Notes: generated by a model not told the origin, from the sequence alone. Shown: positions 38,218 through 47,452, numbered from the stretch's first letter. The stretch is 64,000 nucleotides of DNA from an uncultured Barnesiella sp. (GCA_944320995.1 CALUJQ010000014.1:1-64000); one strand, 5' to 3'. Numbers and translations are program-made.

Positions 38218-40503
38218 ATGGCCGTAGGAGTTGCAATCGCCGGTATTGTGCTGGTATCGTGTAGCCCTACCCGTCATGTCGCCGACGGGAGCTATTTGCT
38301 CGACCATGTAAAGATAGAGACCGATGACAAATCGGTGAAGCCTTCCGATTTGAAATCTTATTTGCGGCAAGAACCCAACCATCGCATGTTCGGGCTTTTC
38401 AGGTTTACTCTCGGGGTGTATAATTTGTCGGGGAACGACTCGACCAAATGGTATAACCGTTGGATAAGGAATGCCGGTACGCCACCGGTGATTTATGACC
38501 CTATGTTGATGGAGAATTCTCGGTTGCAAATGGAAAAAGCCATGAACAACAAGGGATATATGGCGGCTCGGGTAGAGGCCGATACTCTTTCGAAAGGCAA
38601 ACGCATGGATGTGGTTTATCGGGTGTCAACCAATAAGCCGCATTATATAAACGATATAAGTTATCTCATTCCCAGCGATACCGTTTCCCGTCTTATCGAG
38701 AGGGTGTATAGCTCCCATTCCCTTTTGAAAAAGGGGGCGAATTTCGACCGTAACGTGTTAGATGAAGAGCGGCAGCGTATAGCCGATATTTTGAGGCGTG
38801 ACGGTTTTTATGCTTTTAACAAGGAATTGATTACATATACCGCCGATACCGCCGATCGCTCAAAGGCTGTTGATCTCACCATGAATATCGTTCCGGAGTC
38901 TTTGGCCAATGCTTCGGGGTACAGACCTTATGAGCGGTATTACATGCGGAAAATCTATTTTATTCTGTCGTATGATCCTTCGGCAAGCGATCAAATCGAT
39001 GTTTCTGATGCGCAAACCTATAAAGGCTATTATTTTGTGGAGGGTGAACGTCCCTATATTCGACGGAATACTTTGGTCGAAAACTGTTTCATCCGTCCCG
39101 GATTGTTGTTCAGCAGTCGCGATGTAGATAATACTTATACGGCATTCGGGCGCTTGCGCATTGTCAAGTATGTCAATATCCGTTTCGAGCCTGCCGGGCA
39201 GAATGAGAAGGGTGAGAATCAACTGGATTGCTATATCTTGCTCAATGAAGATAAATCGCAATCGGTTTCGCTCGAAGTGGAGGGGACGAATTCAGAGGGC
39301 GATTTGGGTTTTGCCGTGGGGGCGACTTACCAGCACCGCAATATTTTCAAAGGTTCCGAGACTTTTTCGACGCAAGTGCGCGGCGCTTATGAAAGTTTGT
39401 CGGGAGATCTGAGCGGCCTCATCAATGACCGTTATACCGAGTTGGGAGGTGAGGTTGGCGTGACTTTCCCGCAATTCCTGTTCCCTTTTTTGCGCACCGA
39501 TTTCCGGCGACGTATGAAAGCCAGTACGGAGTACAGCCTCAATTTCAATTTCCAGCAACGACCCGAATATACCCGTGTCATTTGGGGAGCGGCATGGAAA
39601 TACAAGTGGACGACCAACCGGGGATTCTTCCGCCACAATTACGATTTGCTCGATATAAACTATGTCTATTTGCCGCATAAGACCGATGATTTCCTCGAAA
39701 CCATCGCTCCCGACAACCCGCTGTTGCGGTATAGCTATGAAGACCACTTCATCATGCGCATGGGATATACCTTTTATTGCTCAAACCTCAACCCGTCCAA
39801 TCCGGTGCAACGGCGTTCCAATGTCTATACGCTGAGGGCCGCGGGCGAGGTGGCCGGAAACCTGCTCAATGCGTTTTCCAAACTGACTTCGGCATCGTCG
39901 CAGGGCGGGTATAAGATTTTTGGTATCCGTTATTCTCAATATGCCAAATTTGATTTTGATTACAGTTTCACTCACTTGATCGACGACCGCAACTCGATCG
40001 CGTTCCATGTAGGAGGAGGGATAGGCATACCGTATGGGAATTCCGATATATTGCCGTTTGAAAAACGATATTATTCCGGTGGGGCCAACAGCGTGCGGGG
40101 CTGGTCGGTGAGAACGCTGGGGCCGGGAAGTTACAACGGCAACAACTCGGTGTCGGAGTTTATCAACCAGTGTGGCGACATACGGTTCGACATGAACCTC
40201 GAATATCGGGCGAAACTCTTTTGGAAGGTCGAATTGGGCGCATTTATCGATGCCGGGAATATATGGACGATTCGCAATTACGAGGCGCAGCCCGGCGGTC
40301 AATTCCGTCTCGACTCGTTTTACAAGGAGATAGCGTTGGCATACGGGCTGGGAATACGTCTCGATTTCAGTTACTTCCTTCTTCGCTTCGATTTGGGTAT
40401 GAAGGCCTATAATCCGGCCTCCGGGCAGGATCATTGGGCTATTGCTTCGCAAAATTTCCGGCGCGATTCGGCATTTCACTTCACCGTGGGTTATCCCTTC
40501 TGA
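38218..40503 (+). CDS. Lipidated BamA/TamA-family outer-membrane protein (TamL type)
   Basis: 761 residues from ATG 38218, chosen because it gives a lipoprotein signal (IAGIVLVSC, Cys15) and because the upstream in-frame ATG 38146 overlaps the -7 box. After Cys come SPTRHVADGSYLLDHVKIE and POTRA-like domains (about residues 30-370), then a C-terminal 16-strand-type barrel with SGGANSVRGWSVRTLGPGSYN, the conserved (V)RGF/RGW motif of Omp85 proteins, ending FHFTVGYPF. TamA-type proteins help insert or move outer-membrane components; the lipidated Bacteroidota form is called TamL. No tamB gene lies next to it in this window. Confidence 0.88.
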   Translation: MAVGVAIAGIVLVSCSPTRHVADGSYLLDHVKIETDDKSVKPSDLKSYLRQEPNHRMFGLFRFTLGVYNLSGNDSTKWYNRWIRNAGTPPVIYDPMLMENSRLQMEKAMNNKGYMAARVEADTLSKGKRMDVVYRVSTNKPHYINDISYLIPSDTVSRLIERVYSSHSLLKKGANFDRNVLDEERQRIADILRRDGFYAFNKELITYTADTADRSKAVDLTMNIVPESLANASGYRPYERYYMRKIYFILSYDPSASDQIDVSDAQTYKGYYFVEGERPYIRRNTLVENCFIRPGLLFSSRDVDNTYTAFGRLRIVKYVNIRFEPAGQNEKGENQLDCYILLNEDKSQSVSLEVEGTNSEGDLGFAVGATYQHRNIFKGSETFSTQVRGAYESLSGDLSGLINDRYTELGGEVGVTFPQFLFPFLRTDFRRRMKASTEYSLNFNFQQRPEYTRVIWGAAWKYKWTTNRGFFRHNYDLLDINYVYLPHKTDDFLETIAPDNPLLRYSYEDHFIMRMGYTFYCSNLNPSNPVQRRSNVYTLRAAGEVAGNLLNAFSKLTSASSQGGYKIFGIRYSQYAKFDFDYSFTHLIDDRNSIAFHVGGGIGIPYGNSDILPFEKRYYSGGANSVRGWSVRTLGPGSYNGNNSVSEFINQCGDIRFDMNLEYRAKLFWKVELGAFIDAGNIWTIRNYEAQPGGQFRLDSFYKEIALAYGLGIRLDFSYFLLRFDLGMKAYNPASGQDHWAIASQNFRRDSAFHFTVGYPF

Positions 40504-40547
40504 TTTCTTTGTTTTATGGGGACGGTGTAAAAAATCGGATTTATATG

Positions 40548-40578
40548 TTTGGAATATCCCGAAATATCCCTAACTTTG
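40548..40578 (+). promoter_or_regulatory. Promoter of tRNA-Arg
   Basis: TTTG (40548-40551), 19-bp spacer, TAACTTTG (40571-40578): an exact consensus 22 bp before the mature tRNA 5' end. It serves as an internal check on the promoter model used elsewhere in this window. Confidence 0.85.
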
Positions 40579-40600
40579 CAACACTTTTTTATGAAAGGTC

Positions 40601-40674
40601 GGTTGAGTAGCTCAGCTGGATAGAGCAACAGCCTTCTAAGCTGTGGGTCTTGGGTTCGAATCCCAACTCAATCA
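40601..40674 (+). tRNA. tRNA-Arg (anticodon TCT)
   Basis: A full cloverleaf: acceptor GGTTGAG with CTCAATC (one G-T pair), D arm containing AGCTCAGCTGGATAGAGC, anticodon stem ACAGC/GCTGT with loop CTTCTAA (anticodon TCT at 40635-40637), and a T arm with GGGTTCGAATCCC. The discriminator is A and CCA is not encoded. It reads AGA codons. It has its own promoter and terminator. Confidence 0.95.
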
Positions 40675-40689
40675 CTCATAAGGAAAAGA

Positions 40690-40716
40690 GAGTGAATCAA
40701 ATTCACTCCCTTTTTG
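40690..40716 (+). terminator. Terminator after tRNA-Arg
   Basis: GAGTGAAT pairs with ATTCACTC around loop CAA, followed by CCTTTTTGTTTTTT. Confidence 0.85.
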
Positions 40717-40747
40717 TTTTTTCATATATAGGCTTGACGGTGTGGAT

Positions 40748-41602
40748 TTATTCTACAAACTGGCTGTTTTTCCATCGCCCGTCTTTATAATCGCCATCGG
40801 TGTAGTACAAGATACCGTATCCTTCCATCTGGTCATCGACAAAATCGCCTTCGTATCGGTTGCCGTCGCTCCAAATATAGATACCTTTCCCCGAGCGTAG
40901 CCCCTCTTTGAATTCGCCTTTATATGTATCGCCGTTGTGATATAACATATCGCCATATTTATGAGGCATACCGTTTTTTATGCAGCCGAAATAGTGATCG
41001 CCGTTTGTCCAAGTAATTTCGGCTATGTCACAACTTATCTCTTTCTCGTCGAACGGCAAAAAGAATTTGAACACTTTTTCTCCCAGACTTATTTTAGCTG
41101 TTTTCGTCAGTTTGTCGTTGGTGAATATTCCTTCGTAACATAATCCGTTTTTCTTAAACAACTTGCCTATCCCATCGAAGTACCCTTGGACGAAATCACC
41201 CTCGTAACGTTCCCCGTTTGGCCAAGTGTATATACCTTTTCCCGTGCGCTCTCCATCGATGAAATCACCCTCGTAACGTTCCCCGTTTGGCCATGTAATG
41301 AAGCCTTTCCCTTCCATTTTCCCATGGACGAAATCGCCTTCGTAATGGTCTCCGTTGTCCCATGTCAATACCCCTTTCCCGTGGAATAGGCCTTTCTTGA
41401 ACTCGCCTTTGTAGTAAGTGCCGTTTGGGTATTTCAAAGTTCCCTTGCCCTGTATCTCGCCGTCTTGGAATGAGCCTTCGTATGTAATCCCGTTGTTCCA
41501 GCGATATGTCCCCATACTTGGCATTCCATCTTTGAGTACACCTTTAAATCTTCCGTCGGCCATGGCGATTCCCTCAGGAGGAGTTTCGTTGTAGTAGGTC
41601 AT
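40748..41602 (-). CDS. MORN-repeat protein
   Basis: 284 residues made almost entirely of about eleven MORN repeats of 23 residues (pattern N-G-x-x-Y-x-G-x-F-x-x-G-x-x-x-G-x-G-x-x-x-W/Y-x). Examples are GDHYEGDFVHGKMEGKGFIT and GERYEGDFIDGERTGKGIYT. A non-repeat insertion of about 24 residues (around residues 175-200) interrupts the array. MORN arrays form elongated beta-hairpin sheets that bind lipids or proteins; bacterial roles are poorly defined. No signal peptide is evident, so it is probably cytoplasmic. An inverted repeat (TTATTTGC/GCAAATAA) lies 90 bp upstream. Confidence 0.88.
   Translation of the reverse strand: MTYYNETPPEGIAMADGRFKGVLKDGMPSMGTYRWNNGITYEGSFQDGEIQGKGTLKYPNGTYYKGEFKKGLFHGKGVLTWDNGDHYEGDFVHGKMEGKGFITWPNGERYEGDFIDGERTGKGIYTWPNGERYEGDFVQGYFDGIGKLFKKNGLCYEGIFTNDKLTKTAKISLGEKVFKFFLPFDEKEISCDIAEITWTNGDHYFGCIKNGMPHKYGDMLYHNGDTYKGEFKEGLRSGKGIYIWSDGNRYEGDFVDDQMEGYGILYYTDGDYKDGRWKNSQFVE
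41192..41293 (-). repeat. Direct repeat within the MORN gene, 69-bp period
   Basis: A 33-bp sequence at 41192-41224 recurs without change at 41261-41293, one 23-codon MORN unit away. This shows recent copying of a unit. Confidence 0.75.
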
Positions 41603-41784
41603 ACGTTTTTTTTAAGTTGTTTGAACGGATCAAATATTTCCTCGCAGGAGATAAATCTCTCCCGTAGATGCGAATATAAGAAATACTCTTCTTATTTGCA
41701 ACTTTGCAAATAAATTGGGGAATTGTGAAAAAGATGGAGTCTTTCTATCGTTTTTTAACAGTGAGATGTCGTTGTCCGGTCGGT

Positions 41785-42249
41785 TCAGCAGTTCTCGTTC
41801 CCCCCCAGACTACCTACCTTTACCTGTTTGCGCGACTTGAATACCAGCATGTCGGCAACCAAGTAGTTGAAAAGCCCTGAGATGAGCAATGCGGCAAGGT
41901 TGCAATAGATGACGTCCCACTTGAAAATCTTCTGGAAGATGAGCAGGAATACCATTTTCATGAGGAAGCCTGCCCCCGACGACAGGTTGAACACAAAGAA
42001 CCTGATGATGAAATCCCGTGTGGAACGACGGCCGATGCGGCTCTTCCAGATCCAAAAGTAGGAACACATGAAGTTGCTCAGTACGGCAAACTCGAAGCTG
42101 ATAATCGGCGAAAGGATATAGGTCCCGAAGTAGCTGTGAAAGATGAAATCGGAGCATATCCACAGCACCAATGTGTCAACCCCTGTCCCAAACAGTCGGC
42201 TGACAACGAATTGCAGGTAGATGCGCAGTTTCAACACTCCAGCTTTCAC
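41785..42249 (-). CDS. GtrA-like membrane protein
   Basis: 154 residues with four membrane helices (FVVSRLFGTGVDTLVLWIC, ILSPIISFEFAVLSNFMCSY, FVFNLSSGAGFLMKMVFLLI, LAALLISGLFNYLVADMLVF). This topology and the closing NYLVADMLVF match the GtrA family, which is thought to flip polyprenyl-phosphate-linked sugars across the inner membrane. It begins 10 bp after the CDP-alcohol phosphotransferase gene and probably shares its transcript. No polyprenyl-phosphate glucosyltransferase partner is nearby. Confidence 0.85.
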   Translation of the reverse strand: MKAGVLKLRIYLQFVVSRLFGTGVDTLVLWICSDFIFHSYFGTYILSPIISFEFAVLSNFMCSYFWIWKSRIGRRSTRDFIIRFFVFNLSSGAGFLMKMVFLLIFQKIFKWDVIYCNLAALLISGLFNYLVADMLVFKSRKQVKVGSLGGNENC

Positions 42250-42259
42250 GACCTCTTAC

Positions 42260-42949
42260 TTATTTTTGAAAAGGTTTCAGGGGGTCTTGCTCGGCCAAGA
42301 TGCGGCGGTCGGTGACGAATTGTACCAGCCATGCAATGAAGAGGAAGCAGGCGATAAAGAGTCCGGCTATATCGAACAGGCCCAATGTCTGGCCGCCGAT
42401 AGTCCATTTGAGGTCTTCGAGCGACGTGTATATAAATACGGTATTGATGAGGATAATGACCAGTCGGAGTTCAGTGGGACCCAGTTTCCCGTAGGTGAGC
42501 AGGAATTTCCCTTTTACGATGGTCGAGATATAGGTGTAAATCGAGAGTACCAGATATCCGGCCAATACCAGCATGGCTACATCGAGGCGGAACATGGGCG
42601 ACAATCCGGCACCGATACACATGATGCAGATGGTAATCGCATCGAGTGAATGGTCGATGAAAAATCCGTAAACCGGCCTTTGTGTATTACGTACACGGGC
42701 CAATGTGCCGTCGAGACTGTCGCCATACCAGTTGATGAACAATCCGAGAGATGAAATCCACAAATAGTTTTTGTCGATATGTGCCAACACAAATCCAACC
42801 GCGCATATTACAGCACCTACCAAACCGGTGTAAGTGAGAAAGTCCGAAGTAACCCATGAGGGTTGGCGTTGTGCTAACCAAACAAGTGCCTTTTTCTCTG
42901 CCGCATTGAGCAGAGAGGTCTGTATCCTTTCTGATGTTTCTTTTCCCAT
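42260..42949 (-). CDS. CDP-alcohol phosphatidyltransferase family enzyme
   Basis: 229 residues with about six membrane helices. The family motif is complete: DSLDGTLARVRNTQRP followed by VYGFFIDHSLD, giving D-x2-DG-x2-AR and G-x3-D-x3-D. These residues bind two divalent metals and CDP-diacylglycerol (or a CDP-alcohol) to form a phosphodiester lipid. Which alcohol is used cannot be told. The -7-like TACTTTTG at 42965-42972, with TTTA 21 bp upstream, suggests a promoter and a very short 5' UTR. GtrA follows 10 bp downstream. Confidence 0.9.
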   Translation of the reverse strand: MGKETSERIQTSLLNAAEKKALVWLAQRQPSWVTSDFLTYTGLVGAVICAVGFVLAHIDKNYLWISSLGLFINWYGDSLDGTLARVRNTQRPVYGFFIDHSLDAITICIMCIGAGLSPMFRLDVAMLVLAGYLVLSIYTYISTIVKGKFLLTYGKLGPTELRLVIILINTVFIYTSLEDLKWTIGGQTLGLFDIAGLFIACFLFIAWLVQFVTDRRILAEQDPLKPFQK

Positions 42950-43294
42950 TTCTTAGTTTTTGTACAAAAGTACGGATTATTTGGAAAACTGAGTAAAAAA
43001 TGATGATGAATTTACGGAGGTATGTAAAAGATTTGAAATTTTTGTTTCATTTTGGCAATGCCGCGAGAGTAGGGTTTATGCAGAATTCAGGCTGTTTGGA
43101 TCGGATATAGTTTAGGCTATCGGGCAATTAACTGATTTGTGATGAATGTGTTGTGATATGATTGTGTTGTCATTTGCCTTGATTAATAATAACCAGATGT
43201 TATATGAGGTAAAAAATTGTGATAATCAAAATCGAGATTCGGTTGTTATATTTGTACCACAAAACAGATCGAACTTATCAATAATAAAAAATAT
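42950..43294. other. Divergent intergenic region, CDP-alcohol transferase / mdh
   Basis: 345 bp, AT-rich. It contains the minus-strand -7 box TACTTTTG (42965-42972) and the plus-strand TATATTTG (43247-43254) for mdh, 41 bp before its start. Nothing else was recognised. Confidence 0.6.
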
Positions 43295-44302
43295 ATGACT
43301 ATGGAATTTTTGACGAAAGAGAAACTGACGATTGTCGGAGCTGCCGGAATGATTGGCTCGAATATGGCTCAAACGGCGTTGATGATGCGCCTTACCCCTA
43401 ACGTGTGCTTGTATGACCCCTATGCCCCTGCCCTTGAAGGTGTGGCCGAGGAGTTGCGCCACTGCGCTTTCAAAGGGGTGAACGTGACTTATACGAGCAA
43501 TATCGAGGAGGCACTCACGGGTGCTTCGTATGTCGTTTCGTCGGGTGGAGCGGCTCGTAAGGCCGGAATGACCCGTGAAGATTTGTTGAAGGGGAATGCC
43601 GAGATTGCCGCTCAATTCGGTAAAGACATCCGTAGCTATTGTCCTGCGGTGAAACATGTGGTAGTAGTTTTCAATCCGGCCGATATTACGGGCCTTATCG
43701 TGTTGCTTTACTCGGGGTTGAAACCTTCGCAAGTCTCTACGTTGGCCGCGCTCGACAGCACCCGGTTGCAAAGCGAGTTGTCCAAATATTTCCATGCCGT
43801 TGCTGACGAGATAGAGAATTGCCGTACTTATGGCGGGCATGGTGAGCAGATGGCGGTTTTTGCCTCGACGACCAAAGTGAAAGGTACGCCGCTTACCAAT
43901 TTGATCGGTACGGAGAAATTGCCGACCGAGGATTGGGAAAAGATTCGTCAACGTGTGGTGCAAGGCGGTAAGAACATTATCGACTTGCGGGGCCGTTCCT
44001 CTTTCCAAAGTCCGGCATACCTCTCCATCGAGATGATTGCTGCCGCCATGGGAGGAAATCCTTTCACATGGCCTGCCGGTGTTTATCTTTCGACCGGTAA
44101 ATTCGACCACATACTCATGGCCATGGAGACGATTATCGACCGCGCAGGGATTCATTACAACCCCGTTTACGGTACGCCCGAAGAGGACAAAGAGTTGGAA
44201 AACAGCTATAAACATTTGTGTGAGTTGCGTGACGAGGTGATTGCCATGGGTATTATCCCTCCTGTGGACGAGTGGCACAAGTTGAATGGGAATATAGATT
44301 GA
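43295..44302 (+). CDS. mdh: Malate dehydrogenase
   Basis: 335 residues. The NAD-binding motif LTIVGAAGMIGSNMAQTA is followed by SYVVSSGGAARKAGMTREDL, with the substrate-binding Arg residues, and VFNPADITGL, as in the LDH/MDH superfamily; a later CRTYGGHGEQMAVF carries the catalytic His region. It interconverts malate and oxaloacetate with NAD, central to the fumarate-succinate branch used by gut Bacteroidales. ATG 43301 is an alternative start. A TATATTTG box lies upstream and a strong terminator downstream, so it appears monocistronic. Confidence 0.95.
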   Translation: MTMEFLTKEKLTIVGAAGMIGSNMAQTALMMRLTPNVCLYDPYAPALEGVAEELRHCAFKGVNVTYTSNIEEALTGASYVVSSGGAARKAGMTREDLLKGNAEIAAQFGKDIRSYCPAVKHVVVVFNPADITGLIVLLYSGLKPSQVSTLAALDSTRLQSELSKYFHAVADEIENCRTYGGHGEQMAVFASTTKVKGTPLTNLIGTEKLPTEDWEKIRQRVVQGGKNIIDLRGRSSFQSPAYLSIEMIAAAMGGNPFTWPAGVYLSTGKFDHILMAMETIIDRAGIHYNPVYGTPEEDKELENSYKHLCELRDEVIAMGIIPPVDEWHKLNGNID

Positions 44303-44324
44303 CACTTTGTGTCGATGATAGTAT

Positions 44325-44373
44325 AAACACAGAAAATCGCAGCTTTTCGGAGTTGCGATTTTCTGTGTTTTTT
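44325..44373 (+). terminator. Terminator of mdh
   Basis: A 17-bp perfect stem (44325-44341 with 44354-44370) around a 12-nt loop, with the distal arm ending in a run of T. It is also A-rich on the 5' side. Confidence 0.9.
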
Positions 44374-44527
44374 GGGGGTGTTTATTTGTGTGCCGGGCGG
44401 TTGTGTATTGCCGATAAAATCATTTGTGAGGAGGAGAGGAGATAGGGGCGATGGATATTCATAAAATCCTATTGGGTTATTTCTTAAAAAAGTTGTAAAT
44501 TGCGGCAAATTTTAATTTTCCAGGTTT

Positions 44528-45730
44528 ATGAAAAGATATTTGGTTACCGGTGCAGCCGGTTTCATTGGGGCTAATTTCTTGAAATACTTGTTGAAAAAGT
44601 ATGGAGAAGAAATCTATGTGGTTGTTTTAGATAAACTTACATACGCCGGGAATTTAGGAACCATTAAGGAGGAGATTGCCGATCCCCGGGTTCGTTTTGT
44701 AAAAGGAGATATACGCAATGCCGAGTTGGTGGCGAATATTTTTGCCGAGACCGACATCGATTATGTTGTCAATTTTGCCGCCGAATCGCACGTCGATCGC
44801 AGTATAACCAATCCGCAACTCTTTCTCGAAACCAATATATTGGGCACACAGAATATGCTCGATTGTGCCCGAAAGGCTTGGTATCGGGGAAAAGATGCCG
44901 AGGGGAAGCCGCTCTATGCCGAAGGGAAGAAGTTCTTGCAGGTATCGACCGACGAGGTGTATGGTTCTTTGTCGAAAGATTACGACCAGCCGCATCCGCT
45001 CGAAATTTCCGATCCCGATGTGCGCAAGGTGGTGAGCGGCCGCACCGACCTGCACACCTATGGCAAACATTTTTTCACCGAGACCACTCCGCTCGATCCC
45101 CGTTCGCCCTATTCGGCTTCGAAGACGAGCGCCGATATGTTTGTGCGGGCCTACCACGAGACCTATGGCATGCCGGTAAATATCACCCGTTGTTCCAACA
45201 ATTACGGTCCATATCATTTCCCCGAGAAATTGATACCGTTGATTATCAAGAATATTTTGGCCGGACAGAAACTGCCGGTCTATGGCAAAGGCGATAATGT
45301 GCGTGACTGGCTCTACGTAGAGGATCACGCCAAGGCGATCGATGCCGTTTTGGAGCGTGGCCGCATAGGCGAGGTTTATAATGTGGGCGGATTCAACGAA
45401 GAGCAGAATATCAATATCGTGAAACTCATTATCGGCATCATTGCCCGCATCATGCACGAGGAACCTGCTTATCGCCGGGTACTGAAAACCGAGGTGGAAA
45501 ATATCAACGAAGGATTGATTACGTTTGTGGGCGACCGTCCGGGGCACGACATGCGGTATGCCATCGACCCGTCGAAGATTGCCCGTGAACTGGGTTGGTA
45601 TCCCGAGACTCCTTTTACCGTAGGAATCGAAAAGACCGTGCGCTGGTATCTCGACCATCAAGACTGGGTCGATGAGGTGGTGAGCGGCGATTATCAAAAG
45701 TATTACGAACAAATGTACGGCAATCGTTGA
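44528..45730 (+). CDS. rfbB: dTDP-glucose 4,6-dehydratase
   Basis: 400 residues, an extended short-chain dehydrogenase. TGAAGFIGANFLKYLL binds NAD; the catalytic residues are in VSTDEVYG and YSASK. It converts dTDP-glucose to dTDP-4-oxo-6-deoxyglucose. It is about 40 residues longer than many homologues because of an insertion after NMLDCARKAW and around DPDVRKVVSG, as often seen in this phylum. It is first of five genes that run towards a dTDP-3-amino sugar; rfbC and rfbD (rhamnose branch) are absent here. Confidence 0.96.
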   Translation: MKRYLVTGAAGFIGANFLKYLLKKYGEEIYVVVLDKLTYAGNLGTIKEEIADPRVRFVKGDIRNAELVANIFAETDIDYVVNFAAESHVDRSITNPQLFLETNILGTQNMLDCARKAWYRGKDAEGKPLYAEGKKFLQVSTDEVYGSLSKDYDQPHPLEISDPDVRKVVSGRTDLHTYGKHFFTETTPLDPRSPYSASKTSADMFVRAYHETYGMPVNITRCSNNYGPYHFPEKLIPLIIKNILAGQKLPVYGKGDNVRDWLYVEDHAKAIDAVLERGRIGEVYNVGGFNEEQNINIVKLIIGIIARIMHEEPAYRRVLKTEVENINEGLITFVGDRPGHDMRYAIDPSKIARELGWYPETPFTVGIEKTVRWYLDHQDWVDEVVSGDYQKYYEQMYGNR

Positions 45731-45755
45731 TTGCCATGGATAAAGAGTAAGTAAG

Positions 45756-46634
45756 ATGAAAGGCATAGTGTTGGCCGGTGGTTCCGGCACGAGATTATAT
45801 CCCATTACACGAGGCGTTTCGAAGCAGATGTTGCCCGTGTATGACAAACCCATGATCTATTATCCCGTATCGGTGTTGATGCTGTCGGGAATCCGAGAGA
45901 TTCTCATCATCAGTACGCCAACCGATTTGCCCGGGTTCAAACGGTTGTTGGGCGACGGCAGCCAATTCGGCGTGCGTTTCGAGTATGCCGAGCAACCTTC
46001 GCCCGATGGTTTGGCACAGGCATTTATCATCGGTGAGAAGTTTGTGGGGAACGATACCGTTTGTTTGGTGTTGGGCGATAACATCTTCTACGGGCAGAGT
46101 TTCACCCGTATGCTGCGACAGGCGGTTGCCGATGCCGACAAGGGCATGGCCACGGTATTCGGCTATCGGGTAGGCGATCCCGAGCGTTATGGTGTGGTCG
46201 AGTTCGACGAAGCCGGCCGGGCGGTCAGTATCGAGGAGAAGCCCGAGAAACCACGTTCCAATTATGCCGTGGTGGGTCTCTATTTCTATCCCAACCGGGT
46301 TGTCGAAGTGGCCAAGCAGGTGAAACCTTCGGCTCGCGGCGAGTTGGAAATAACCTCGGTCAACCAAGTCTTTTTGGAATCGAAGTCGCTCGGCGTGCAG
46401 TTGATGGGTCGTGGTTTTGCATGGCTCGATACGGGTACGCACGAGTCGTTGTATGAGGCCTCTAATTTCATCGAGACCATCGAACACCGGCAAGGTCTCA
46501 AAGTGGCCTCTTTGGAGGAAATTGCCTATCGCATGGGTTGGATCGACCGCGAGCATTTGCTCGAATTGGCCGAGCCGATGAAGAAAAACCAATATGGACA
46601 ATATTTGATAAGATTGGCCAACAATGAGCTTTGA
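45756..46634 (+). CDS. rfbA: Glucose-1-phosphate thymidylyltransferase
   Basis: 292 residues. The nucleotide-binding signature [17 protein letters not shown], the [10 protein letters not shown] metal-site segment and [13 protein letters not shown] near the C-terminus are all typical. It makes dTDP-glucose from dTTP and glucose-1-phosphate, feeding rfbB. It starts 25 bp after rfbB and overlaps the next gene by 11 bp. Confidence 0.96.
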   Translation: MKGIVLAGGSGTRLYPITRGVSKQMLPVYDKPMIYYPVSVLMLSGIREILIISTPTDLPGFKRLLGDGSQFGVRFEYAEQPSPDGLAQAFIIGEKFVGNDTVCLVLGDNIFYGQSFTRMLRQAVADADKGMATVFGYRVGDPERYGVVEFDEAGRAVSIEEKPEKPRSNYAVVGLYFYPNRVVEVAKQVKPSARGELEITSVNQVFLESKSLGVQLMGRGFAWLDTGTHESLYEASNFIETIEHRQGLKVASLEEIAYRMGWIDREHLLELAEPMKKNQYGQYLIRLANNEL

Positions 46635-47043
46635 CCGAGTGCGATTGATCGAATTACCCAAGGTGACGGACCGACGCGGGAACTTGTCGTTTATCGAGAG
46701 TGCAAGACATATTCCGTTTGAGATAGCCCGCACCTATTGGCTCTATGATGTGCCGGGCGACGAGCGGCGCACGGGGCATGCCTTTCGCCGGCAGGAGGAG
46801 TTTATCGTGGCTTTGTCGGGGAGTTTCGATATTGTGTTAAACGACGGTTCCGAGACTCGCCGTTACCACATGGCGCGCTCCTATTACGGACTATACGTGC
46901 CCCGTATGATGTGGCGCGAACTGGATAACTTCTCGACCAACTCATTGGCGTTGGTCCTCTCATCGACACGTTACGATGCCGCCGATTATATCGAAAATTT
47001 CGAGGAGTATCGTTCTTTGGTGAAAGGGGGGTGTAATGAATAA
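46624..47043 (+). CDS. FdtA/WxcM-like cupin, first copy (variant active site)
   Basis: 139 residues, a single cupin domain of the dTDP-4-oxo-6-deoxyglucose 3,4-oxoisomerase family ([42 protein letters not shown]). In the usual active-site motif G-H-A/S-H the second His is replaced here: GHAFRRQEE has His52 but Phe54. The fold is intact, but isomerase activity may be altered or lost. The gene overlaps rfbA by 11 bp and the second copy by 8 bp, so both copies are made together and might assemble as heteromers. Confidence 0.88.
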   Translation: MSFDRVRLIELPKVTDRRGNLSFIESARHIPFEIARTYWLYDVPGDERRTGHAFRRQEEFIVALSGSFDIVLNDGSETRRYHMARSYYGLYVPRMMWRELDNFSTNSLALVLSSTRYDAADYIENFEEYRSLVKGGCNE

Positions 47044-47452
47044 AAGGGTTTCGGTGGACGATTGCCGCGTCATACAATTGTCCAAGCATATGCAGGAGAG
47101 CGGGAATATCACGGTCGTGGAGAACAACCGGGAGTTGCCTTTCGACGTGAAGCGGGTCTATTATTTGTACGACGTACCCGGTGGCGAGGAGCGGGGCGGC
47201 CATTCCCACAAGCAGTTGTACGCATTTATGGTGGCAGCCAGCGGGTCGTTCGATGTGATTCTCGATGACGGAATTTCGACAAGAACCGTGACGTTGAACC
47301 GGCCCTCTTGCGGATTGCTTATCGTCCCGGGTATTTGGAGGGTACTCAACAATTTTTCGTCGGGTTCGGTCTGTTTGGTGTTGACCTCCGATTATTATGA
47401 TGAATCGGATTATATACGCGAATATGAAGATTTCAAAAAAGTTTGCCGATAA
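47036..47452 (+). CDS. FdtA/QdtA-type dTDP-6-deoxyhexose 3,4-ketoisomerase, second copy
   Basis: 138 residues, same cupin family as the preceding gene. Here the motif GGHSHKQL keeps both histidines (His56, His58), with VVENNRELPFDVKRVYYLYD, MVAASGSFDVILDDG and LLIVPGIWRVLNNFSSGSVC. The enzyme moves the keto group from C4 to C3 of dTDP-4-oxo-6-deoxyglucose, preparing it for transamination. Whether the product is the galacto (FdtA) or gluco (QdtA) isomer cannot be read from the sequence. The next gene starts directly after its stop codon. Confidence 0.92.
   Translation: MNKRVSVDDCRVIQLSKHMQESGNITVVENNRELPFDVKRVYYLYDVPGGEERGGHSHKQLYAFMVAASGSFDVILDDGISTRTVTLNRPSCGLLIVPGIWRVLNNFSSGSVCLVLTSDYYDESDYIREYEDFKKVCR

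Noticed and set aside
44654..45853. 399-codon minus-strand open frame antisense to rfbB
   Set aside because: rfbB is unmistakable; the opposite frame has no motif and spans the rfbB-rfbA junction.
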